Both the position numbers and the translations under genes were made by a program. Shown piece after piece: positions 1-5,281 of a stretch of 5,413 nt of DNA (position 1 is the first letter of the stretch; each line of letters starts with the position of its first letter). The stretch is from the NCBI GenBank assembly GCA_016267585.1, contig JACQUT010000379.1, positions 1 through 5,413 on the forward strand, read 5' to 3'. The notes below the pieces were generated by a model. The model ran no database searches. It was given only the letters and a program-made list of their open reading frames with translations, and had not been told where the DNA came from. The stretch comes from Cyanobacteria bacterium NC_groundwater_1444_Ag_S-0.65um_54_12 (GTDB taxonomy: Bacteria; Cyanobacteriota; Sericytochromatia; S15B-MN24; VGJW01).

Positions 1-1155
1 CTATCGGATCATCTGGCGAGCCGTCTGGAAGTAGGTCAAATCCTCCAAAGTGGGCAAGTGCCAGTCACTATCTTGCGCGCAGCGGTGATCATCGGATCGG
101 GCAGCGCTTCGTTCGAGATCATTCATAACCTTGCCAAGCGCTTACCAGTGTTCATTTGCACCAAGTGGTTGCATACCCTCTGCCAGCCGATAGCCATACG
201 TGATGTCCTGGCATATCTCATTGGAATACTGGAAGAACCACGGACCCATGGCAAATGTTTTGATATCGGCGGACCAGAAGTTCTCTCCTACTGCGATATG
301 ATCCGGATGGTGGCCCATGAGCTGGGAAAGTCTCTCCGGGCCTATCATCTGCCTATATCGATACCGCCGCTGGAAGCGTACCTCCTCTCTATTACCACCC
401 CGGTCAGCTATCCCATCATTCGTGCCCTGCTCGAGGGGCTCCGCAACGAGACGGTGGTAAAGAATAACGAGATCGCGGAATTAATTCCGATTTATCGCAC
501 ATCTTGCAGAAAAGCGATTCGTCTGGCTTTTAGCAGAATTTCCCAGCAGAGTGTAGAGACCCGCTGGTCCGGCACCCCTGGTCATTTTCGCCAAAAACCC
601 TATCTAGGCCACATATCCGATCCGTTACCGCGCCAACGCGTTTACCGAGATAAACAAGAGCGAGAATTCGCGGTAGATATTTGGACGCTTTATCGAGCGG
701 TAGCACAGGTCGGTGGTGACGTCGGCTGGTACTATGCTAGCTGGCTCTGGCGCTTGCGAGCATTGCTGGATCGCCTGGTCGGTGGGCCGGGTTTCCGGTA
801 CGGGCGTCGGCACCCGCAGGATCTGATCCCGGGCGATACAGTCAATTTCTGGCGAGTAGAAAATGTAGTTCGACCTATCTATATCCTGCTGCGCGCCGAG
901 ATGAAGCTGCCAGGTGTGGCTTGGCTGGAATTTCGCCTGAACTCCACTCCCGATCCGCTGCGGACCCGGCTCATCCAGACCGCGCACTTCCATGTCGATG
1001 ACATGATGGGTGATCTTTACTGGTATGCGGTCAGTCCCTTGCACTACTTCGTATTTGCCGGCCTGATCGAGGGAATTGGCAAGGCAGCAGTCACCATGGC
1101 TGAGCACGAAAGCCATCTGGCAGAAATAGCTGACCATTCGCTGACCGATGTCTAA
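1..1155 (+). CDS. SDR-family NAD(P)-binding oxidoreductase with C-terminal DUF2867 domain (5'-truncated)
   Basis: This is the 3' part of a gene that begins before the window. The frame is open from base 1, and those first codons (LSDHLASRLEVGQILQSGQV) read straight into family sequence. The GTG at 58 is therefore an internal valine, not a start. 384 residues are visible. Members of this two-domain family usually have about 500, so roughly 110-130 N-terminal residues with the Rossmann glycine motif are missing. Residues about 1-150 are the rest of the extended-SDR domain: VPVTILRAAVIIGSGSASFE, the PIAIRDV strand, then FDIGGPEVLSYCDMI. Residues about 205-370 match DUF2867: VGGDVGWYYASWLWRLRALL, the VGGPGFRYGRR turn, DTVNFWRVE, AEMKLPGVAWLEF, and YWYAVSPLHYFVF near the end. 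The protein is probably cytosolic and NAD(P)H-dependent. The substrate is unknown, and DUF2867 has no established role known to me. The stop codon interlocks with that of the convergent asparaginase gene. Confidence 0.93.
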   Translation, partial: LSDHLASRLEVGQILQSGQVPVTILRAAVIIGSGSASFEIIHNLAKRLPVFICTKWLHTLCQPIAIRDVLAYLIGILEEPRTHGKCFDIGGPEVLSYCDMIRMVAHELGKSLRAYHLPISIPPLEAYLLSITTPVSYPIIRALLEGLRNETVVKNNEIAELIPIYRTSCRKAIRLAFSRISQQSVETRWSGTPGHFRQKPYLGHISDPLPRQRVYRDKQEREFAVDIWTLYRAVAQVGGDVGWYYASWLWRLRALLDRLVGGPGFRYGRRHPQDLIPGDTVNFWRVENVVRPIYILLRAEMKLPGVAWLEFRLNSTPDPLRTRLIQTAHFHVDDMMGDLYWYAVSPLHYFVFAGLIEGIGKAAVTMAEHESHLAEIADHSLTDV

Positions 1156-2642
1156 CTATTTGTGAACAGGGCGATATCCAGTCTGGACCAATTAAATGGA
1201 TCGCCTGCTAGCCCTACCAGCGTGACTGTATGATCAGCAGCCAGGTCAGCCAACCTGCGGGCCGGCTGGGTCACATCGCAGGAATAACTTTCCGCTTGTT
1301 CACCGACCGGCCATTCCTTTACCGCTAATCCGAGGAAATGATCATTGCCAGCTTCATTCGTCTCCAGAGTAGCAGCGGGCTGATCCAGATAAATCTTGAA
1401 TTTACTGTAACCATAACTTATTTCCGGTACCATGATACCTATCAGGCGCAAAGTAGCATATTCCAGGCGTCGCGGTGTATAAATCGGCGCTCCGCCGACC
1501 GCTGGACGTAAAAGCGGAATGGTTACTGTCTGAGCAACACCAGCGAGCTGCCCGCCAGCAAAATGCAGATAAAAGATGCTTTGTCTTTGTTCACCGCGCC
1601 AATCTAGCTGTAATAAATCGGCAGCGATCGCCTGATCTGGCTCTTGTCCCAGGATGAAGGCCAACTTGGTCAGAGCGGCTTCCCATGTCATGTCTAGACC
1701 ACTGATCACGCCACGCGTCAACAGGCCAGCGCTTACAGCGTAGCGGCCAAGCTCGACCTGGCCAGAACGGCATTGCGTGACGTCCACGACAGTTATACCC
1801 GATTCGACTGCCTCTGCTATTACATCCAGGAACTCCGGGGTGACGGGCACGTTACCGGTGCCAAAAGTCTTCAATATCACGCCGCGCAAGCCCGGAGTAC
1901 GAAGCATGTTGCTCAACAGAACAGTGCTCATGCCAGGAAAGATATCCAAAGAGGCGATGCGCGGTTCTAATTGATCTTTTACGACCAGCGGGTGCGTCGC
2001 CGCAGGTCTCATGACTCGCGTATCGATTACCAGGTGCTCGCCGGCTTGGCCCAGTGGCGGATAGTTTGGCGACGAAAAAGCATGGTAGCTGCTGGCGCTA
2101 ATTTTTGCGGTGCGGCAACCGCGCAGTAATTCGTCTCGGAAAAAAACGCATACTTCCGGCACTATTATTCCACCTACTAGTTCTGCTGCTGCAATTTCGA
2201 TGGCGGTGACTAAATTTTGCACAGCATCCGATCGCGTCTCGCCGATTGGACGCTGCGATCCGGTCAACACGATGGGCTTGGCGAGCTGGTCGAGCATGTA
2301 AGCCAGGGCTGACGCGGTATAAGCCAGGGTGTCAGTACCATGCAGGATGACGAAGCCCACGTGATCCTGATAGACATCCTGGATTTGTCTGGCCAGCCGG
2401 ATCCAATCCGCAAAAGTGATATTGGCAGAATCACTGGGGGGATCCCAAGATAGCGTGCGCAAGGGTACCCGGTGCTTGCCTAACGAAATCTTCTTGGTGG
2501 CAGGATCGTAACGCGGCAACATTTCCATGACCTGTTCGAACGCGGCCGGTACCAAAGGGCTGTAAGGGTCATGCTGGTTCTTGGGGGCACTCCCGATGGT
2601 GCCGCCGGTATAGATGAGAAAAACTCCACGATCGTCAGTCAT
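1152..2642 (-). CDS. L-asparaginase (AnsA-like, cytoplasmic type) with about 145-residue C-terminal extension
   Basis: Hydrolyses L-asparagine to aspartate and ammonia, probably in the cytosol because no signal peptide is seen. Numbering is from the ATG at 2642 (496 residues). The N-terminal core resembles E. coli AnsA: YTGGTIG with nucleophile Thr15, the substrate-binding Asp71-Ser72 pair, HGTDT with Thr103-Asp104, then TGSQRP, and CRTAK with catalytic Lys180. The small domain follows (FGTGNVP, VTQCRSG, then SGLDMTWEAALTKL). AnsA ends soon after the segment equivalent to residue 350. Here about 145 more residues follow, rich in predicted beta strands, including a segment at about 395-420 ending YSKFKIYLDQP and a final VTLVGLAGDP strand. 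The start is uncertain. A GTG at 2651 is also in frame just after an in-frame stop, but neither start has a strong ribosome binding site (only GAG, 8 nt before the ATG). The ATG best fits the family N-terminus. Function of the core is secure; that of the tail is unknown. Confidence 0.93.
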   Translation of the reverse strand: MTDDRGVFLIYTGGTIGSAPKNQHDPYSPLVPAAFEQVMEMLPRYDPATKKISLGKHRVPLRTLSWDPPSDSANITFADWIRLARQIQDVYQDHVGFVILHGTDTLAYTASALAYMLDQLAKPIVLTGSQRPIGETRSDAVQNLVTAIEIAAAELVGGIIVPEVCVFFRDELLRGCRTAKISASSYHAFSSPNYPPLGQAGEHLVIDTRVMRPAATHPLVVKDQLEPRIASLDIFPGMSTVLLSNMLRTPGLRGVILKTFGTGNVPVTPEFLDVIAEAVESGITVVDVTQCRSGQVELGRYAVSAGLLTRGVISGLDMTWEAALTKLAFILGQEPDQAIAADLLQLDWRGEQRQSIFYLHFAGGQLAGVAQTVTIPLLRPAVGGAPIYTPRRLEYATLRLIGIMVPEISYGYSKFKIYLDQPAATLETNEAGNDHFLGLAVKEWPVGEQAESYSCDVTQPARRLADLAADHTVTLVGLAGDPFNWSRLDIALFTNS

Positions 2643-2669
2643 TTCATGCACTCGCTAGCTGTAGGATAA

Positions 2670-2699
2670 TTGTCAATGCTATGGTATGCTCGGTATAAA
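2670..2699 (+). promoter_or_regulatory. Sigma70-like promoter of the lipoprotein gene
   Basis: TTGTCA (2670-2675, 5 of 6 to the -35 consensus) is followed after 18 bp by TATAAA (2694-2699, 5 of 6 to the -10 consensus). This predicts transcription starting near 2706 and a leader of about 19 nt that contains the ribosome binding site. It lies in the 82-bp spacer between divergent genes. On the minus strand a TTGACA sits in the same place (2676-2671), but it has no -10 box at 16-18 bp, so the asparaginase promoter is unresolved. ATGGTA occurs on both sides of the -10 box (2681-2686 and 2702-2707), 21 bp apart. Confidence 0.5.
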
Positions 2700-2709
2700 G
2701 CATGGTAGC

Positions 2710-2716
2710 AAGGGAG
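2710..2716 (+). promoter_or_regulatory. Ribosome binding site that fixes the lipoprotein start
   Basis: AAGGGAG ends 8 bases before the ATG at 2725. The frame also has an upstream ATG at 2686, but that lies inside the predicted promoter, upstream of the expected transcription start, and would add 13 residues before the signal peptide. This site and the signal peptide both point to 2725. Confidence 0.75.
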
Positions 2717-2724
2717 TCTCCTTC

Positions 2725-4158
2725 ATGAAAATTCGCTCATTGGCAACGCTGCTGGTGCTGGCGCTTGCCACGGGTTGCCAGCTAGACGGTATCATCAAAC
2801 CACCGGCTGGCAATGGCTCGAGCAATTCTACTGCAAAAGATAAAGATAAGGATGCAGCACCAGCTAACAAACCGTTAGGTAAGCTAGTTTTCCAGGCACT
2901 CTCGGAGCAAACCGCGCAAAAACTTGGGATGCTAGGCGGTATGCCGGCTCCGGCCACTGGCATGCGATCGGCTCCGGTCATGGCGGTTGCGCCTGCCGCG
3001 CCGCCGGCTGGTGTGGCAGAGAAAAGCTCGGCCGGTGGTCCGGTGGGATCTGATAACAAAGGGGGGGCTGTCGCGGTAGCCGATGGTCCGGTGAACGGAT
3101 CGGGGGGGGGAATGAGCACGTCCCCACCGGTTGCACTGTTGCCAATTTCGCCTTACGCCTACAATAGCTACGTGAGCAGTCCGCTGGGCCAGATGAAGCT
3201 GGCGAGCGTTACCGAGGCAGTGGCGCCCGGTATGACGGGCGGCTGGAAGGATATCTCTAACCAGGTAATAGCGCCGGTGCTGGCTGACTGGGCCGCCGAT
3301 GCCAGTCTGGTACACAGCAATGTCACGCTCGATCAAAATGGCGATCCGCTGACTGGCGACGAAAACTACCCGGGAGAGCTGGGGTGGCGGATAGCATACG
3401 CGGCCCCCAGTATTCAAGAAGCTTTGCTGTTTCTGATCACTGCGCAGGAAACTCGCGTGGTGCGACTGAAATGGGAATCCATCACCATTGCACCGGCTGC
3501 CATCGTTGTTGATAGCAAGGAAGCGGTGAGCCGCCTGGTAGCTGCCCTCCGGGATCGCATTTTCCGTTCCAAAGAAGAAGAACTCGGCCGTGACTATTTC
3601 TTTGGCGGCAGTACCGGCATGCAGGGCGAGGGTAACGTTGGTATTGCCGTACCTGCAGTGGCAGTATCATCACCAGGCGGATCCCCGCCGCCAATGCCGT
3701 TACCGGTGCCGGATACCGCTATCAAGCGGTATCCGCCGGATGCGGTGCCTGGTACGCCGGATGCTACTTCTACTCCCTATGTTTACTATCGTTACGATTA
3801 CCAGGAGGAACCATTATACGAACTGGCAGTGGGTGGGCGCTGGAATGCGCAGCTACAGGTAATCAATGATTACGTGGTCTGGGAGCTTTACTATGCTCCC
3901 AGCAATAACAAAGCGGAAACAGCGCGGCCTTTGCCGCAGCTGGGCGAAGCAATGAGCGGTTCCGATCAAGCCTACCGACCTGCCGATAGTAAAGATGCTG
4001 GCGAAAGTAAACCAGTACCAGTCGAACCGGAAAGCCAGAGTTGGGTCAATGGTTGGGCCAGCGGGATGATAGACGCCAAGACTGGTGATGTCATCCGCAT
4101 GCGCCGGCCGGTGAAGGTTACCACGACGCGCGTCAAGGTAGAAGTTCCGGTGAGATGA
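2725..4158 (+). CDS. Predicted lipoprotein of unrecognised family, Gly/Pro/Ala-rich, with PepSY-like C-terminal end
   Basis: I do not recognise this 477-residue protein. Its N-terminus is a clear lipoprotein signal peptide: MKIR, a hydrophobic stretch (LATLLVLALA), then ATGC with lipidated Cys18. It should therefore be exported and membrane-anchored. After the Cys come a charged Lys/Asp linker (about 37-44), a Gly/Pro/Ala/Ser-rich low-complexity stretch (about 73-135), and a probably folded region (about 145-290) with strands ending in LKWESITIAPAAIVV and a helix SKEAVSRLVAALRDR. A second Pro-rich linker (about 308-350) is followed by a Tyr-rich segment (PYVYYRYDYQEEPLYEL). The last 100 residues include WNAQLQVINDYVVWELYY and end WASGMIDAKTGDVIRMRRPV; this IDAKTGDVI ending is like that of PepSY-type domains, an inference only. 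No catalytic motif is visible. The coding sequence contains G7 and G9 tracts, and a perfect 11-bp hairpin in the second linker. It is monocistronic, divergent from the asparaginase gene and convergent with the exonuclease gene. Confidence 0.88.
   Translation: MKIRSLATLLVLALATGCQLDGIIKPPAGNGSSNSTAKDKDKDAAPANKPLGKLVFQALSEQTAQKLGMLGGMPAPATGMRSAPVMAVAPAAPPAGVAEKSSAGGPVGSDNKGGAVAVADGPVNGSGGGMSTSPPVALLPISPYAYNSYVSSPLGQMKLASVTEAVAPGMTGGWKDISNQVIAPVLADWAADASLVHSNVTLDQNGDPLTGDENYPGELGWRIAYAAPSIQEALLFLITAQETRVVRLKWESITIAPAAIVVDSKEAVSRLVAALRDRIFRSKEEELGRDYFFGGSTGMQGEGNVGIAVPAVAVSSPGGSPPPMPLPVPDTAIKRYPPDAVPGTPDATSTPYVYYRYDYQEEPLYELAVGGRWNAQLQVINDYVVWELYYAPSNNKAETARPLPQLGEAMSGSDQAYRPADSKDAGESKPVPVEPESQSWVNGWASGMIDAKTGDVIRMRRPVKVTTTRVKVEVPVR
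3061..3067 (+). repeat. G7 homopolymer tract within the lipoprotein gene
   Basis: Seven consecutive G after AAA, coding Lys-Gly-Gly. Loss of one G would bring an in-frame TAG within a few codons (CTG TCG CGG TAG). It lies 34 bp before a longer G tract in the same low-complexity part of the protein. Confidence 0.95.
3102..3110 (+). repeat. G9 homopolymer tract within the lipoprotein gene
   Basis: Nine consecutive G, coding Gly-Gly-Gly just before Met130. Loss of one G gives an immediate stop (GAA TGA). Gain of one G leads to a TAG about 17 codons later (CTA CAA TAG). The tract could be prone to replication slippage, to sequencing error, or both. Confidence 0.95.
3710..3735. repeat. Perfect 11-bp inverted repeat inside the lipoprotein gene
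   Basis: CGGATACCGCT (3710-3720) and AGCGGTATCCG (3725-3735) are exact reverse complements separated by the four bases ATCA, giving a stable predicted hairpin. It lies in the codons for a Pro-rich linker (PDTAIKRYPPDA). GCCGGAT recurs at 3708, 3735 and 3756 at multiples of three bases, suggesting the linker grew by small duplications. No U-tract follows, so it is not a typical terminator. Confidence 0.9.
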
Positions 4159-4159
4159 G

Positions 4160-4172
4160 GGTAACTGCTCAC
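4160..4172 (+). repeat. 13-bp direct repeat, copy 1 (GGTAACTGCTCAC)
   Basis: The 13-mer recurs exactly at 5257-5269, and its 10-base core occurs inverted at 4185-4194. The two direct copies bracket the exonuclease-WYL gene. This may be part of a dispersed intergenic repeat family; see findings. Confidence 0.7.
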
Positions 4173-4194
4173 GCGTGACGGAAAGAGCAGTTAC
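4161..4194. terminator. Hairpin between convergent genes, possible bidirectional terminator
   Basis: GTAACTGCTC (4161-4170) pairs perfectly with GAGCAGTTAC (4185-4194) across a 14-nt loop. It fills almost the whole 32-bp gap between the lipoprotein stop (4156-4158) and the exonuclease stop (4191-4193), and the latter lies within the stem. The position suits a terminator serving both genes. However, neither strand has a U-tract after the stem, so Rho-independent termination is not assured. The first arm overlaps a perfect 10-bp palindrome, TCACGCGTGA (4169-4178). Confidence 0.45.
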
Positions 4195-5054
4195 TGAACA
4201 AGTAGTGGAGCGGAGTCGCTCAGTCTGGCTATGTGGCTGATACGATCGAGGCGATAGAGCTTCTGTAACTGATCGCGGTGACAGAAGGCAGATAAGTAAA
4301 CCATACCCCGTGAACGCAGCAAGGCGAGGGGGGTGACAATTCGCCTGCCCTTGATACCTTGGCTGTTGCTGTAAATCATCGTGATAGCGCGCCCTTCTGC
4401 GATGGCGGTCTGCAACTCCTCGAATCCCGATGGCGGAACCGGGAGCGATATCATACGGCCAGCCGTAAAAGTGTACAGCGTGGCCAAGGCTGCGAGATCG
4501 GTCCAGGTTTTTAATTGACTAGAATCGAGAAAGCGCAGAAAGACCTCCTTCAGTAGCCAAGCATCTGCCAAGGCACGGTGTTCTGTCGCTTCTATCAGCT
4601 TCAGGCTACGGCCAATCGTCTCCAGATTGTAGGAAGATAATCCTGGCCAACAGGCACGCGCCAGTGGCACGGTATCCAGTACGAGGTGTTCTGGCGGGGA
4701 GTAGCCGTGCTGCGCTAACGCATTGCCCAGGAAAGCAATGTCGAAACGAGCGTTATGAGCTAGCAAGATGGTGTTACTTGCTCCGAGGAAAGCGAGAAAG
4801 CGTGGTATGACTTCATTCATTGCCGGCTGTTCCCGCACCATTTCATTGGTGATTCCATGGATGCGTATGACATTTGCCGGGATAAGACATTCTGGGTTGA
4901 CGAGCTGCTCGAAGGTGCCGACTACTTTGCCATCGGAACCGAACTTTACCGCAGCGATCTCCACTATCTTGCAAGAAAGGGCCGAGATACCTGTGGTTTC
5001 GGTATCGAACGCGACAAAGGTTATTTGGTCCAAACGGTGGGCATTGACCATCAT
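4191..5054 (-). CDS. DEDDh (DnaQ-like) 3'-5' exonuclease fused to a C-terminal WYL domain
   Basis: Predicted cytosolic 3'-5' exonuclease on DNA or RNA, joined to a sensor-type domain. Numbering is from the ATG at 5054 (287 residues). Residues about 11-175 hold the complete DnaQ-fold active site: FDTETTG (Asp17, Glu19), the IPANVIRIHGIT segment, AHNARFD (Asp105), and EHRALADA (His159, Asp164). Two metal ions are expected at the four acidic residues. A helical linker (about 176-205) leads to a WYL domain (about 211-280): FEELQTAIAEGRAITMIYSN, then RRIVTPLALL, VYLSAFC in place of the name-giving WYL, and YRLDRI with conserved basic residues. It is not the replicative epsilon subunit, which lacks this tail. 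A TTG at 5066 and a second ATG at 5051 are also in frame; the ATGs suit the predicted promoter, whereas the TTG would leave almost no leader. Only a weak ribosome binding site (CCAGAG) is visible. Its target is unknown. Confidence 0.93.
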   Translation of the reverse strand: MMVNAHRLDQITFVAFDTETTGISALSCKIVEIAAVKFGSDGKVVGTFEQLVNPECLIPANVIRIHGITNEMVREQPAMNEVIPRFLAFLGASNTILLAHNARFDIAFLGNALAQHGYSPPEHLVLDTVPLARACWPGLSSYNLETIGRSLKLIEATEHRALADAWLLKEVFLRFLDSSQLKTWTDLAALATLYTFTAGRMISLPVPPSGFEELQTAIAEGRAITMIYSNSQGIKGRRIVTPLALLRSRGMVYLSAFCHRDQLQKLYRLDRISHIARLSDSAPLLVQ

Positions 5055-5075
5055 GTGCTCTGGCAAATCATTGCA

Positions 5076-5104
5076 ATTCTAAAGAAATAATTGACGATCG
5101 CCAA
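5076..5104 (-). promoter_or_regulatory. Sigma70-like promoter of the exonuclease-WYL gene
   Basis: On the minus strand TTGGCG (5104-5099, 4 of 6 to the -35 consensus) is followed after exactly 17 bp by TAGAAT (5081-5076, 5 of 6 to the -10 consensus). Transcription would start near 5069, giving a leader of about 15 nt to the ATG at 5054. Confidence 0.45.
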
Positions 5105-5191
5105 CCACTGCCAGCGTTCGCTCGAGTCATCATAGCACTCTTGACCAGCTATTGCACCCAATAGGCAGCGACCCGAGTTAATGCGGCAAGA

Positions 5192-5221
5192 TTGGTTAAT
5201 TTTTGGACGATAACTTATTAT
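5192..5221 (+). promoter_or_regulatory. Weak candidate promoter facing the right edge
   Basis: TTGGTT (5192-5197, 3 of 6) and TATTAT (5216-5221, 5 of 6) are spaced by 18 bp in an AT-rich patch (about 22% GC over 5191-5230). It would serve a possible gene starting at 5282. AT-rich DNA produces such matches easily, so this is tentative. Confidence 0.2.
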
Positions 5222-5256
5222 TGAATCATTAATCACCAGGCAACGGGAGATGAATT

Positions 5257-5269
5257 GGTAACTGCTCAC
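5257..5269 (+). repeat. 13-bp direct repeat, copy 2 (GGTAACTGCTCAC)
   Basis: Exact match to 4160-4172. Unlike copy 1 it has no inverted partner downstream, but it lies inside a short TGGT/ACCA inverted repeat (5256-5271). It sits at the change from AT-rich spacer to GC-rich sequence. CACCAGG also occurs twice here (5234-5240 and 5267-5273). Confidence 0.7.
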
Positions 5270-5281
5270 CAGGAGATTTTC

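Noticed and set aside
58..60. GTG as the start of the oxidoreductase gene
   Set aside because: The frame is open to base 1 and the upstream 19 codons continue recognisable family sequence, so the gene is truncated by the window edge and this GTG is an internal valine.
625..1137. Minus-strand reading frame of about 170 codons
   Set aside because: It is antisense to the conserved DUF2867 domain, has no recognisable protein features and no suitable ribosome binding site.
1624..1631. GCGATCGC, the cyanobacterial HIP1 octamer
   Set aside because: I noticed this as a single isolated copy, which carries no weight for a cyanobacterial origin.
2077..2709. AAAGCATGGTAGC found at 2077-2089 and again at 2697-2709
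   Set aside because: One copy is inside the conserved asparaginase core and one at the lipoprotein promoter. With no inverted partner or context link, a single 13-base match somewhere in 5.4 kb is reasonably likely by chance.
2679..3417. Minus-strand reading frames opposite the lipoprotein gene (2679-3119 and 2932-3417)
   Set aside because: They arise from the GC-rich low-complexity codons of the lipoprotein. Their products are biased Pro/Ala or Arg/His-rich sequences without domain features, whereas the plus frame has a promoter, ribosome binding site and signal peptide.
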